Positions 32,917-44,075 of a stretch of 64,000 nt of DNA are shown here, in pieces (positions within the stretch are counted from its first letter, which is position 1; every line of letters begins with the position of its first letter). The stretch is taken from assembly GCA_030159075.1 (NCBI GenBank), contig BROG01000297.1:361501-425500 (forward strand). The letters are read 5' to 3'. The notes under the pieces were generated by a model, which saw nothing but the letters and a program-made list of their open reading frames with translations, did no database searches and had not been told where the DNA came from. Position numbers and translations under genes: made by a program. This DNA comes from Atrina japonica. Taxonomy: Eukaryota > Mollusca > Bivalvia > Pterioida > Pinnidae.

Positions 32917-33285
32917 TGGAAAATAATGTTATTTTAAAGAGGTCCAAAACCTATTCAGTTGCAACAGTTTTAATCTTTATCAGTACCACGTTAGTTGCTG
33001 GTTAGTTCTTTACCAATATGTTTAGAGTTGAAATTGATGTGGAAGCATTGATTTTGCTATATTTAGTATCATAATGTCTTTAGTCAATTCAATTTTCCGC
33101 CTCCATGTCTTTGTCACTCTAGGGGATCATGTTATGATGAAAGAAATCAAAGTAATATATGACATCCCGGTCAATCCTTGTTCTGTGGGAGTGGAGTTTT
33201 TAGAGAAATTTGAAAGAAGTTGCTAAATTGGCAGTTTTTGTTGATATCCTAGAAAATGATTGGAATAATGGTTTTGTTGTCGTTT

Positions 33286-33440
33286 AAGTTGTGTTTTACG
33301 CCACACTCAGCAATTTTTTTAGTTTATGGTGGCTGCCATTTTTTGATAGTGGAGGCGGAAACCTGGTTACAGTGTACCTGGGAAGGTACCACCTGCAGCT
33401 TTCCACAAGTGATGTCTAACCTCACAAATCATGTAGCTTA
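33286..33440 (-). mobile_element. SINE fragment, GGCGTAAAAC family
   Basis: On the minus strand the 3' part of the family is visible: AACCAGGTTTCCGCCTCC, then AAAAAAATTGCTGAGTGTGG followed by CGTAAAACACAA. The tRNA-like head is missing or beyond recognition. Confidence 0.6.
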
Positions 33441-33895
33441 CAGGTAGGTTTGAGTGGGTCACAAACCTGCAGTGATGGTAAAAAATTTCATGTTTTAAAG
33501 CGCAATCTCTAAACATTTGTCCATGAAGCCTCCTCCCACTTGTTCAGGCCATAGCATAGGTCCAAATTTGTCACACTTCACCTATAGCTGGTGATTGTTA
33601 GTGGGACAATATACATGTCCATATAGTCAGGCTTTTTACCATATTTTTCTTAGTTCAATATACCAGTCACTGACATCATGACATAAAGTGTCTGCTAATT
33701 TTCTTAATAGTCCCCCACTGGTTCATGGGTGGGTGGGGGGTAACTTTTGTTTTGCAATGTGTTTTTCCGTCCTTCCTTTGGCTTTGTCCAGGCCATACAT
33801 GCATCTCTCTCATTTCTTTAACTAGGCTTCCCATATTTGGTGCAAGTATACATGTACATCTCTTAAAAGAAGGCAGTGTCGCATACAAAAAATTG
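33441..33895. other. Intron, no gene
   Basis: Low-copy DNA without exon support. The phrase ATAGTGACAGCTAGC that starts the next array appears only after 33930. Confidence 0.45.
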
Positions 33896-35605
33896 TGCTC
33901 TTACCAATGTTAAGTCACAACTGGACATATAGTGACAGCTAGCTTCCTTATCTTGATTTCAGTACAGTTTGGACTATCCCTAAGTCACAACTATATAGTG
34001 ATAGCTTTATCTTGATACAGTACAGTTTAACTATCTAAGTCAGTATAGTGACAGACTCTTGATTTCAGTACAGTTTAGACTAAAGTCACACAGCTATAGC
34101 TAGCTTTCTTATCCTGATTTCAGTACAGTTTAGACTATCAGTAAGTCACTACTGGACTGGACAGCTTCCTTATGTTTCAGTACAGTTTAGACTATCCCTA
34201 AGTCACAACTAGACATATAGTGACAGCTAATCCTGATTTCAGTACAGTTTAGACTATCCCTAAGTCACAACTAGACATATAGTGACAGCTAGCTTCCTTA
34301 TCTTGATTTCAGTACAGTTTAGACTATCCCTAAGTCACAACTAGCTCATAGCTTCCTTATCATGATTTCAGTACAGTTTATATCAGGCAGGACATATATA
34401 GCTAGCTTCCTTATCTTGATGTTACACAGTAAGTTACACTGGACTAACACACTATAGCTTTCTTATCCTGATTTCAGTACAGTTTAGACTATCAGTAAGT
34501 CACTACTCGACATGTCGTGACAGCTAGCTTCCTAATCCTGATTTCAGTGCAGTTTAGGTTATCAGAAGTCACTGGATCAGCTCTGATTCAGTACAGCTCA
34601 TATTACATGTACAGGTATCAGGCAGTCATATATAGCTGGATGTACACAGTTCAGACTTACAGCTGGACAGTTTCAGATTATCTGATTTCAGTACAGTAAC
34701 TATCAGTCTGTCACAGCTGGACATAAAGTGTCTGCTAACCTCCTTACAGTTCAGACTATCAGTAATTCATGGCTGGCATGGTCATAACAGTGTCTGACTA
34801 TCAGTAATTCACGGCTGGACATAAAGTGTCTGCTAACCTCCTTATTTCCCTGATTTCAGTACAGTTCAAACTATCCGAGTCTGTCACAGCTGGTCATTCA
34901 AAATTCAGACTATCAGTAATTCACGTGGAACCTGCCTTCCTTATTTCCCTGATTTCAGTACAATTCAGACTCTCAGTAATTCACAGCTGGATATAAAGAG
35001 TCTGCTAACCTCCTTACAGTTCAGACTATCAGTAATTCACGGCTGGACATAAAGAGTCTGCTAACCTCCTTACAGTTCAGACTATCAGTAATTCACGGCT
35101 GGACATAAAGTGTCTGCTAACCTCCTTACAGTTATATTATTTCCCTGATTTTAGTACAGTTCAAACTATCCGAGTATGTCACAGCTGGTCATAAAGAGTC
35201 TGCTAACCTCCTTATTTCCCTGATTTCAGTACAATTCAGACTCTCAGTAATTCACGGCTGGATATAAAGAGTCTGCTAACCTCCTTATTTTCCTATCAGT
35301 AATTCAGTACATAAAGCTGCTAACCTCCTTCAGTTCAGACTATCAGTATCACGGCTGGACTGTCAACCTCCTTACAGGTCATAAATCATAGTTCAAGCTG
35401 GACATAAAGAGTCTGCTAACCTCCTTATTTCCCTGATTTCAGTACAGTTCAGAATATCAGTAATTCACGGCTGGACATAAAGTGTCTGCTAACCTCCTTA
35501 TTTTCCTGAATTCAGTACAGCTGTTCAGACTATCAGTCTGTCACAGCTGGTCATAAAGAGTCTGCTAACCTCCTTATTTCCCTGATTTCAGTACAGGTGC
35601 CCAGA
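33896..35605. repeat. Degenerate minisatellite with a splice-acceptor-like sequence in every unit
   Basis: The first part (to about 34600) repeats GCTAGCTTCCTTATCTTGAT, TTCAGTACAGTTTAGACTAT, CCCTAAGTCACAACTAGACA. The second part repeats GGCTGGACATAAAGTGTCTG, CTAACCTCCTTATTTCCCTG, ATTTCAGTACAGTTCAGACT, ATCAGTAATTCAC. Full units are about 70-80 bp; many have ragged internal deletions. Most keep a pyrimidine-rich stretch followed by TTTCAG. Confidence 0.9.
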
Positions 35606-35974
35606 CTTATCACCATTACAAAGTGTTTTATGCTGAAGAGAGACTATAAATATTTGGAAACACAATTGAATATTGGCAGAAATAAGTAGCGAGGGAATAT
35701 TTGATATTTACAATTATATCAGTTCTAAAGTATGACAGCTATTTAAATTGCAACGCCAAAAATATACTTGATGCTAAATGTCATTTTATTGGCAAAGAAG
35801 GGATAGAAAATGTGATTAATTATCTTTATGATTTCTTGGTCAACAGAATCGCTTAGATAATCGACTTAAAGTGATCTCTTCCTGCCAGTATAGTCGTAAA
35901 TTTTTGAACATTTTAGATTTCACACAAAACCACTTGATCATTATTCCCTTCAGATTTGGTACGTGTGCAGTATG
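35606..35974. other. Intron, no gene
   Basis: Low-copy AT-rich DNA; no exon signal. Confidence 0.4.
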
Positions 35975-36064
35975 TAACTCATCATCCCCTGAGAAACAAT
36001 GGACTCTGCTGTAAATCAATGAATTAGACCAGTCCAAATGTGTCTCAAGGGATGATTGAGTTAA
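35975..36064 (-). repeat. Palindromic 'AACTCAT' MITE, copy E
   Basis: TAACTCATCATCCCCTGAG at one end, AAGGGATGATTGAGTTA at the other, with TTAGACCAGTCCAAATGTGT inside; same orientation as copy A. Confidence 0.75.
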
Positions 36065-36228
36065 GTGTTGAATAGGTACAGAAAGTGGATGAGGATCACA
36101 GAAGCAGTGAACATTTGCACCCCTCTGCTTGTCGGTGGCTTTATGTGAATACTAAATGTGTTAGTCTTGTTATCTTATAAACATCTTAACTACGGTACTT
36201 GTTTTGCCTTAATTACTGCAAGATGAAT

Positions 36229-36425
36229 GTTTGTTTGTTTGTTTATTGTTGTTTAACGTCCTACTCAAGAATCTTTCACTCATATGGAGACGTCACAAAA
36301 AGCCGATGAAAGGCTCCAAATTTTGACCTATGCTCGGCACTTACTGCTATTGACAGTGAGGTTCTTTAACGTGCCGACACCTACTGTGACACGGAACCTT
36401 GGTTTTTACTGTCTCAGTCTGAAGG
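36229..36425 (-). mobile_element. SINE, GTTAAACAACAA family, head missing
   Basis: On the + strand it reads TTTGTTTATTGTTGTTTAAC, GAATCTTTCACTCATATGGA, ACACCTACTGTGACACGGAA, i.e. the reverse of the body and tail of 15866-16141. The tRNA-like head is not present. Confidence 0.8.
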
Positions 36426-38079
36426 CAAGATGAAAAACAGAAGATCCCCAAGTAATTTCAGTATTCCATATGAATATACATGCACCTTTAGATCCGTGTG
36501 GATCGAACCTGGTCATTTTTATTCAACGACTGACAATCACAGTCTTTTCCCTCATAGAATATTACCAGCCTTTCTCAATCTATTATCCCTCACCGTTTAA
36601 AACTCTCCAATATAACTTAAAATCATTGAACGTGGCAGAAAGCATTAGTTCAACAAAAATAATCATACTACCGTTACTCATACCTAAATTTTGTGGTTTT
36701 GTCTTACGATTACAAGTTGAGTGTTTGTATGATAATTTTTGTATCTTGTTTTCTTATTGAATGACATGTAAAAATTAATACCATTTGTGGCTAAAATAAG
36801 TTGAAATGTGAATACTAATTAATCTGATTCAGCATCGGCCGGTCATTTAGTCGGCTTCAGCATAAATTTCTTCTTTACATGCAAACATCCTAGCTATCAT
36901 CAAGAAGCCGTTGATAATCTTCCTGCCCGAACACATGAACTCTCCTTGCCATGCTATCACTGGTATGTGCGTGACTCGAGTAATAACGTAACATGAAGAC
37001 TGTCCTGACGAAAGTGATAAATCAAACAGGGTTTGAAATTCAATGCATTCCGGATCATTGCTATATTACTTTTATGTGTGAAATATCAAACAAAAGATTT
37101 ATATAGACTCCTGCATTGTTATTATTCCATCGATTTGTCCGATAATTACCTGTTATTATGCATGTTGTATACCGAGATTATGACATCAGATACACAAGAT
37201 AAACAATAGAAACATGCATCGTCATTTCAGAGAAATGCGTGTTCACACTCATTCAACATGTGACTACAGTATGTTGTTTTTCTTCAGTTCACAAAGGTTT
37301 TTTTAAATTTTATAAGCAGGTGCCCTTTATACAGATGTGGCCTTTAATACAAGTTTGGCTGTACTTAGCTATTTGCCAAAAATGATTTACTGTCATATAA
37401 CATTTCTCTGGTTAGTTTTTATTTCAGTGTATTTAATAAGACTGGTTAAAGACATGGAACTGCATGGTATTCGATTAAAATCACTAATGTTGACTCTGAT
37501 ATCAATTGCCATTCAAGGTCGGAGTTTTAACCTTGAACTTATCTGAAGTGATAATGATGGTTCTTTTGCAAAACACTCAACAGAATTCCACATCAAAATC
37601 ATAAGTCTTTCAGATAATTATTTGTTTTCATTTTTGCTTAAACTCGTGTTTTTGGTAATTACTTGATAAATAATCATTAACTACATCAACTAAAAACAAT
37701 ACGATTAACCAAAATTCCAGTAATTAGACATTTTTTTTTTTGGATTGCTCCTGTTTATGTTTGGAACTCTCAAATTCCTAGATGTAATTAATCTATTTTA
37801 GCCCATTGGCAAGCCAGTTTATATTCATTGGGATTTTGGTATTGCAGTTTTTAAAACAATGAAATGATATATAATTGTTTATATGGAACAAAACATGTTT
37901 ATGACATTAAAAGCAATGAATAAAATTTGATGGCTTTTAGTGTAAGAACACCTCTAAAATTGTAGCTCTTTGTCATACATGTAGTTACTTTGCCATTTGC
38001 GATCCTCTTTGAAATGGATAATGGGATCCCGTCTAGCTATAGGAGTGACATTAGCATCTGGATATGCAGATTTTCAGAC
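36426..38079. other. Intron, no gene
   Basis: AT-rich low-copy DNA. A frame of 96 codons at 36470-36760 has no recognisable domain and no splice context. A worn pogo-like trace (AGCAGGTGCCCTTTATACAG, AAGTTTGGCTGTAC) lies at 37315-37368. Confidence 0.45.
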
Positions 38080-38645
38080 CACATGTTCTAGCCTTGCTGT
38101 TCAAGTGACATGACATTTGGACAAGTAGATTTTCAGACTATTTGTCTTTCTGTTCAAGTGACATGACATTTGGACAAGTAGATTTTCAGACTATTTGTCT
38201 TTCTGTTCAAGTGACATTACATTTGGACAAGTAGATTTTCAGACTATTTGTCTTTCTGTGCAAGTGACATGACATTTGGACAAGTAGATTTTCAGACTAT
38301 TTGTCTTTCTGTTCAAGTGACATTACATTTGGACAAACAGATTTTCAGACTACTAGCCTTGCTGTTCAAGTGACATTACATTTGGACAAGTAGATTTTCA
38401 GACTACTTGGCATGTTGTACAAGTGACATTAGCATTTTGATAAATAGATTTTCAGACTAGCTAGGCCCGCTGTACAAGTGACATTAGCATTTGGATAAGT
38501 AGATTTTCAGACAACTTGGTGTGTTATACAAGTGAAATTAGCATTTGGACAAGTAGATTTTCAGACGAGCTGTATGTATAGGCCTGCTATACAAGTGAAA
38601 TTAGCATTTGGATAAGTAGATTTTCAGACTAGCTAGGCCTGCTGT
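38080..38645. repeat. Minisatellite, 53-bp unit
   Basis: Units read GTTCAAGTGACATGACATTT, GGACAAGTAGATTTTCAGAC, TATTTGTCTTTCT. About ten copies; the second half uses 'TAGCATTTGGATAAGTAG' and 'TAGCTAGGCCTGCTGTAC' variants. Confidence 0.9.
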
Positions 38646-39087
38646 ACATTTTGATGATTATTGACTCCTGCAGTTTACAATGTATACAATTATGCATGTC
38701 TAGATGTACATGTATTTACACACTATGCATATACTATCTTTAAGACTAAAATTTTGAGTATATATACTATATCTGTAAAATTCTTAAGTACCAGAAATTA
38801 AAAAAAAAAGATGACAGGTATCTGGTTAGTATTGTGGTCAGACCTTCACCTGTGGCTTTTTTACATTAACTCTATATGGATTTAAGTGCCTGGTATGCTA
38901 ACACCTTGACATCTATTTTGCACTGCCATCCAGTTAACGTGATTGTTTTGGGTCAGGTTTATCTATTTCAATTGCTTATAAATCAATTAAACTTGTATAT
39001 ACCCCATGTAATTAATTAGCATATGTTATGCATCAGGTGATGGACAATTCAAATATATTTTGCAAAATGACTGTTTTTGACTTAATT

Positions 39088-39334
39088 TTCAACCCCGAGG
39101 GTGAGAATTCCCTATCCCACATGGATTGACACATGATGGATTGTTTTCCCTACCTTTTACTTAATTTCACAAATTTGTACTACATCTTGAAATTTAAATA
39201 GTCCAAAATTGACTGTGGTGTTGTTTTGGGAAGCACTAGAAGGTAGAAGGTAGGTAATTACCATTTAATGGGAGAAAACAATCCATCATGTGTCAATCAA
39301 TGTGGGATAGGGAATTCTCACCCTCAGGGTTGAA
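39088..39334. mobile_element. MITE with ~65-bp inverted ends
   Basis: The left arm starts TTCAACCCCGAGGGTGAGAA and includes CATGGATTGACACATGATGG; the right arm includes CCATCATGTGTCAATCAATG and ends TTCTCACCCTCAGGGTTGAA. The unpaired centre is about 115 bp. A related end (TTCAACCCCTTTGGTGAGAC) follows at 39379, perhaps a second partial copy. Confidence 0.85.
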
Positions 39335-39589
39335 TATTTTTGTCAGAGACTGCACGCCTTGTCCCTGACTAAAATATTCAACCCCTTTGGTGAGACATCC
39401 CATCCCTCAGGGATACTCATGACAGATTCTTATATTTTCACTAAAATTTATATTAAGAAACCACAAAAGGTAATATCGTCGGATTGGTAAGCCTTAATCG
39501 GGGTCCGATTAATTGTGAAGATGTAAAACATGTTGATGTTAGGTGAGCTTTGTTATCTTTGATTACTGTACTCTATTCTTTAGTGGGTT

Positions 39590-39760
39590 TGAGTCCCACT
39601 GGAATCTAAGCAAATTTTGTGAGAAAGGTTGCCAGTATACTTAAGGAAGACTGGTGGTCTCTTCCTGGGAAAATTGTAACCATGTCCCCTCCCATCCGCC
39701 ACTGAAGACTGGTCGCCACCATTGAACTGATAAAACAACATCAAATTCCAATTTCCAGAA
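39590..39760 (+). mobile_element. SINE fragment, GGCGTAAAAC family
   Basis: Starts at a B-box-like GTTTGAGTCCCACT, followed by GTGAGAAAGGTTGCCAGTAT, GACTGGTGGTCTCTTCCTGG and GCCACCATTGAACTGATAAA. It aligns with the body of 31831-32077; the upstream tRNA part is lost. Confidence 0.65.
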
Positions 39761-40382
39761 TTTTGTGATTGTTTCCTTTGTCATACTCTTGGCAAAAAGA
39801 AGTACATGTCACAAGTGCTATAAATAGAATCAAAACTTAATGGTCCTCTGTTGTAGTAGGTGTATCTTGTAAAAAAAAAACTTGTATAAACTTGGTAACA
39901 GCCCTGGCAATATGTCAAAATCTATGATACTATAGCTGGTGATTAATCCATATTATTGAAAAATATACCAGATCCAGTGGGTTGTAGAAGCAATTTTCCG
40001 TAATCTTTGTGTCATAATCATGTAGATAATGTATGTCAAATATACATGAAATATACGTAATCTGAAACTGATAACAATAAAATCATTTATGCAGTTGTAT
40101 AAAAATAAAAGTTGCCAGCATAAATGTATTGGATATATATTCAGATCCATTGTGTGTCAGCCACCATAGGCTATTTATAACTGACTGAAAGACACATTGT
40201 CAATATTTTAGTACAATGTATGTTGTTGTAGAAACAATTTGTAATGTATATAATGGATATGTTATTTATTTATGGTAAATCAGTGTCTCTTCCTTTATAA
40301 AAAAAAAATGAGAATATTTTCTAATTCTGATATCTGATTGGCTGATACAGAATAAATCTGATGATGGAAGTATTTCACATCC
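39761..40382. other. Intron, no gene
   Basis: AT-rich low-copy DNA. No exon. Confidence 0.4.
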
Positions 40383-40636
40383 AGGCCCTTTTCTGTCAAT
40401 TTTGGGAAAATGCCATCGGCAATGAAATTTTAATATGATTTGTATCTGTTGGGGAAAAAACTTATAAAAACAAGTTGCACACATGTATATCAAAATGTAA
40501 AGGGGTCTTTTTTTTAGATACCCCCTCGTGCAATATTTGGGATTTTTTTCCCCCATTAACTTAGGGAAAAACACATGCATTTTGTATTGGAAATGTGTCC
40601 GAATATCAGCCCTGTGGAAACCACAGAAAAAGGCCT
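40383..40636 (+). mobile_element. TIR element 'AGGCCTTTTTCTGT', copy 2
   Basis: Left end AGGCCCTTTTCTGTCAATTT and right end CCACAGAAAAAGGCCT are inverted repeats. Same order of inner phrases as copy 1 at 29481. Confidence 0.7.
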
Positions 40637-40861
40637 GATATCACTGAATAAGTTAAATATATGTTTCCCAGTTGACTTTAATTTGTTCTGGGCCCTGATT
40701 TTAATTCATTACTTTCCTGTTTTGAATAAAAAAATTGAAAACTGCTAGATATACATTTTGTAAGCATTGGTAAGTTTTTTAAACAATGATCTTGTACATT
40801 TTGTGTTTCAATAATTCAGCTTATAATTGGCTGTAGTGTTATTGGCAAAATGTTTTAAAAA

Positions 40862-41036
40862 AACCAAGGTCCCATGTCACAGTAGGTGTCGGTACTTTAA
40901 AGAACCCACACTGCTCAATGGCCTAAGTGCCGAGCATAGGCCAAAATCTGAAGCCCAAATCACCGGCATTGGTGACATCTCCATATGAGTGAAAGATTCT
41001 TGAGTGGGACATTAAACAACAATACAACAACAACAA
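40862..41036 (+). mobile_element. SINE, GTTAAACAACAA family, 5'-truncated
   Basis: Starts in the body (CCAAGGTCCCATGTCACAGT), continues through CTTTAAAGAACCCACACTGC and ATATGAGTGAAAGATTCTTG and ends ACATTAAACAACAATACAAC with a CAACAA tail. 5' truncation is usual for reverse-transcribed copies. Confidence 0.8.
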
Positions 41037-42279
41037 CATTGTAGATAATAGTAAGTGGAAAGTGCCATGTTTAATCTCCAGCTTATTGATAATATGCAAC
41101 AGAGATTAGATAATCTAGTTCATCCATTCTTTAACAGACATTGAAATAAACATAATGTAATATTTAATCAAATATGTTGTTCGTCATCCCAAACTTTGAT
41201 ACGATCTGAAGCTTAATTGTTAACTGAGAGATCTTGGCTATGAAAGTTGCATAAAGGAAGTGCTGTTCCTGTCCACAGCACAGACATATTCTAATTAAGA
41301 TCCCACGATATTGATTTCCAATGTTTGTGGTCTTGAAATGGATTTCTGCAATCCGATTTTCTATATGGATCTCTATTATGCAATTGAAATGTAATGATTG
41401 GTTTAAGGATTGGTGTAATAAAATTCTTCCGGAGAAATGGTAGGTAAACGACATGTGTACATTCAGCAAAATAACCCATGGTGATTTGTGTAGGTGTGCA
41501 TTTTTAATGATACATGTACTTAAAATTACGTAATGAAGAAAATTGATCATATTGATGTTTACTGAACAGAGACTACATGATGTTGAAAAAGTCAGAGGCT
41601 GTCAGTTAGGTTACTTTGACCTTTGACCTGTTTAACAGAAGCTTCATGATGTTGAAAATATCAGGTTAGGTTACCTTGACCTTTGACCTATAGCATGGAA
41701 ATTATTGTAATTTGAAAACCAATGGTGATAGAGGCATGGAATTTCAAAAATGATGATTGATTAGGAAGAACTTCATATCGGTGATAAGGTCAAAGGATTT
41801 TGATGACCTTGAACTTTGATCTCTAGCATTTAAAATTGTTACTATTTGCCAAAGAGTATCCTTATGTACTGTATAGTTGCTTTTATTTGTGGGGGATTTT
41901 AAATAAATTTTGCTGTATTCTCGGTCAAAGAAAATACCGCAAAATTAAACACCCGTAAATGCTATACCTTAATTATTCTTATGAAGTATCAGAAAGACAA
42001 TACGTGACCAATAAAAATCATAAAAGTTTTTATCAATCCAGATTTATTCATATATTAACCAGACATGGTATGATACACCAATCAAAAAATATATGTATTG
42101 TAAGCTTCTTATTACACATATGTTTTGGAAACGATCTTGCGTTTCTTTTTGAAAAATGCAAAATTTTCTTCTCATGAAATTAAACAACTATACAGTGATT
42201 TGTCTGGAGGTCCCCTACGTTGCAAGCCTTTTTTTTTGGTATAGGAACTTTCTGTAACTGCTGGTAGCTACAATCATAT
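41037..42279. other. Intron, no gene
   Basis: Low-copy DNA. 'CTTTGACCTTTGACCT' phrases near 41620-41690 look like a small old repeat. A 128-codon minus-strand frame at 41164-41550 has no recognisable domain. Confidence 0.4.
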
Positions 42280-42398
42280 GGTGAGACATGTCTTAAGATA
42301 CCACTCTTGTGAGAGACCACCTGTCTTGTGAGACCACATTCTGAAAACCACTCGGTTAAAGAATCCTTTAAACCCATTTAACCCTACAGACCATAATG
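42280..42398 (+). repeat. 'GAC' MITE, partial
   Basis: Contains GTGAGACATGTCTTAAGATA, GAGAGACCACCTGTCTTGTG, ACATTCTGAAAACCACTCGG and TTAAAGAATCCTTTAAA. The right terminus is missing; an AACTCAT MITE starts a few bases later. Confidence 0.65.
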
Positions 42399-42406
42399 GA
42401 ATGGTC

Positions 42407-42476
42407 AACTCATTCACCCCTAAAGACACATTTGATTTACAGAAGAGTCCATTATATTTCAGGGGCGGATGAGTTA
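42407..42476 (+). repeat. Palindromic 'AACTCAT' MITE, copy F
   Basis: AACTCATTCACCCCTAAAG and TCAGGGGCGGATGAGTTA frame GACACATTTGATTTACAG; part of the interior is deleted. Confidence 0.75.
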
Positions 42477-42948
42477 AGACAATAGAAAAGAGCATTCCAA
42501 ATAGGGGAGAGTACAAAAATTGAAAATTTGAAAACCATTCCTTCCTGGACACCTTCAGCTTGTCCCAATATCTAATAAACTTTTATGAAACCATTTAGAC
42601 TAACCATTCTTTGATTTCTCAGATATGAGACTTATAATTAATCATAAAAGGCAGTAAAGGATTTTGAAACTGTCATGTTCATGGAATGTTTTAGAGGCTA
42701 AAACGTAAGAAGCTATAGATCTAAATGAATAATTACTTGTCCCTGGAGATGAATACCCACTTCTAACTACTCGTCCCCAATCCATTTTCACTCATCCAGT
42801 ACAAATGGACGAGTACATTTTTCTCAGCCTGATTCCAATTAGATACTCAGGAGTAAATCTTTATGAGGAACACGTGCATCCCTGGTTGTGTTGTCACAGT
42901 GTTACTGTAAGTACTTACTTTAGCTGCTGATGTACATGTACTGTATAT

Positions 42949-43383
42949 AGTGGTGCCTGTATTGAAAGACCATGGAAGACCACCTGTCTTCTGAGACCAC
43001 TCTCATGAAAGACCACCTGTCTTCTGAGACCACTCTCATGAAAGACCACCTGTCTTCTGAGACCACTCTCATGAAAGACCACCTGTCTTCTGAGACCACT
43101 CTCATGAAAGACCACCTGTCTTCTGAGACCACTCTCATGAAAGACCACCTGTGTTCTGAGACCACTCTCATGAAAGACCACCTGTCTTTTGAGACCATTC
43201 TCATGAAAGACCACCTGTCTTTTGAGACCATTCTCATGAAAGACCACCTGTCTTCTGAGACTACATTCTGGAAATCATTGGGTTAAGTAATCCCTTAAAT
43301 AAAACTTCTTTTGATATACCACCTGTCTTGAGAGACCACTTTTGAGTGGTAGATGGGTTTATCTCTCAAGACAAGTTCCACTG
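42949..43383 (+). repeat. 'GAC' MITE with an internal 33-bp satellite
   Basis: Left end AGTGGTGCCTGTATTGAAAG; right end CTCAAGACAAGTTCCACTG. Between them are nine units of GACCACCTGTCTTCTGAGAC plus CACTCTCATGAAA (33 bp), then the standard right half (ACATTCTGGAAATCATTGGG, ACCTGTCTTGAGAGACCA). The 33-bp period gives 11-residue repeats open on both strands, not a gene. Confidence 0.9.
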
Positions 43384-44075
43384 ATCTTTCTTTAATGTGG
43401 TTCTTTCTGAGTGTACTTTGCTACAGTAATATTAAGTGCAATTTATAAAATCAAATTAATGATTTAACCGATGGTTGTCATGATGATGTACATGTGACTA
43501 AGATGGAGAAATACGAGCTGATGCCGTGATGGACACCCAATGTGTATTACACAGTGTTAACATAATTGTTAAGAGATAAGTGATCAGACTGTACTAACAG
43601 CAAGTTGAAAACAAACATGAAATTTTAGGTAATGCAATGTAAACAATTTATTGCTTTTAAATTATTCATTAAATCTTTTTTATTTATTTTGGAGGTGAAG
43701 TTTGAGTATTTACACATCTTTATATTTGGGCTGAGCAGTTTTAAATGTTATTAATTGTAATGTCCCTTTAATTCTTCTGCTTTTGCAGTAAAATATTCAG
43801 TTTTTTTTGTACATTGACTTTTGAAATAATGTTACAATATAGTATATGAAGGTATTTAAGATATAAATGAAAGAATCAATAATACCAGGCAGCAATTTAA
43901 TGGATATTGCATTCAATTAAATGAACTGCTAATTAATTGCTTATAAGTGACCCAGAATATGAATAATAAGGAGGAAATACCAGTATAGTCATTTAACCTA
44001 GAAAAATCACCGTCATGTGATTATACACAGTTTATCTTGACTGACAAAGTCAGCCCAATTGTCAAGAAAAGAAAT
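43384..44075. other. Intron, no gene
   Basis: Low-copy AT-rich DNA. No exon. Confidence 0.4.

Noticed and set aside
42915..43286. Overlapping 11-residue repeat proteins on both strands
   Set aside because: By-product of the 33-bp satellite inside a MITE.
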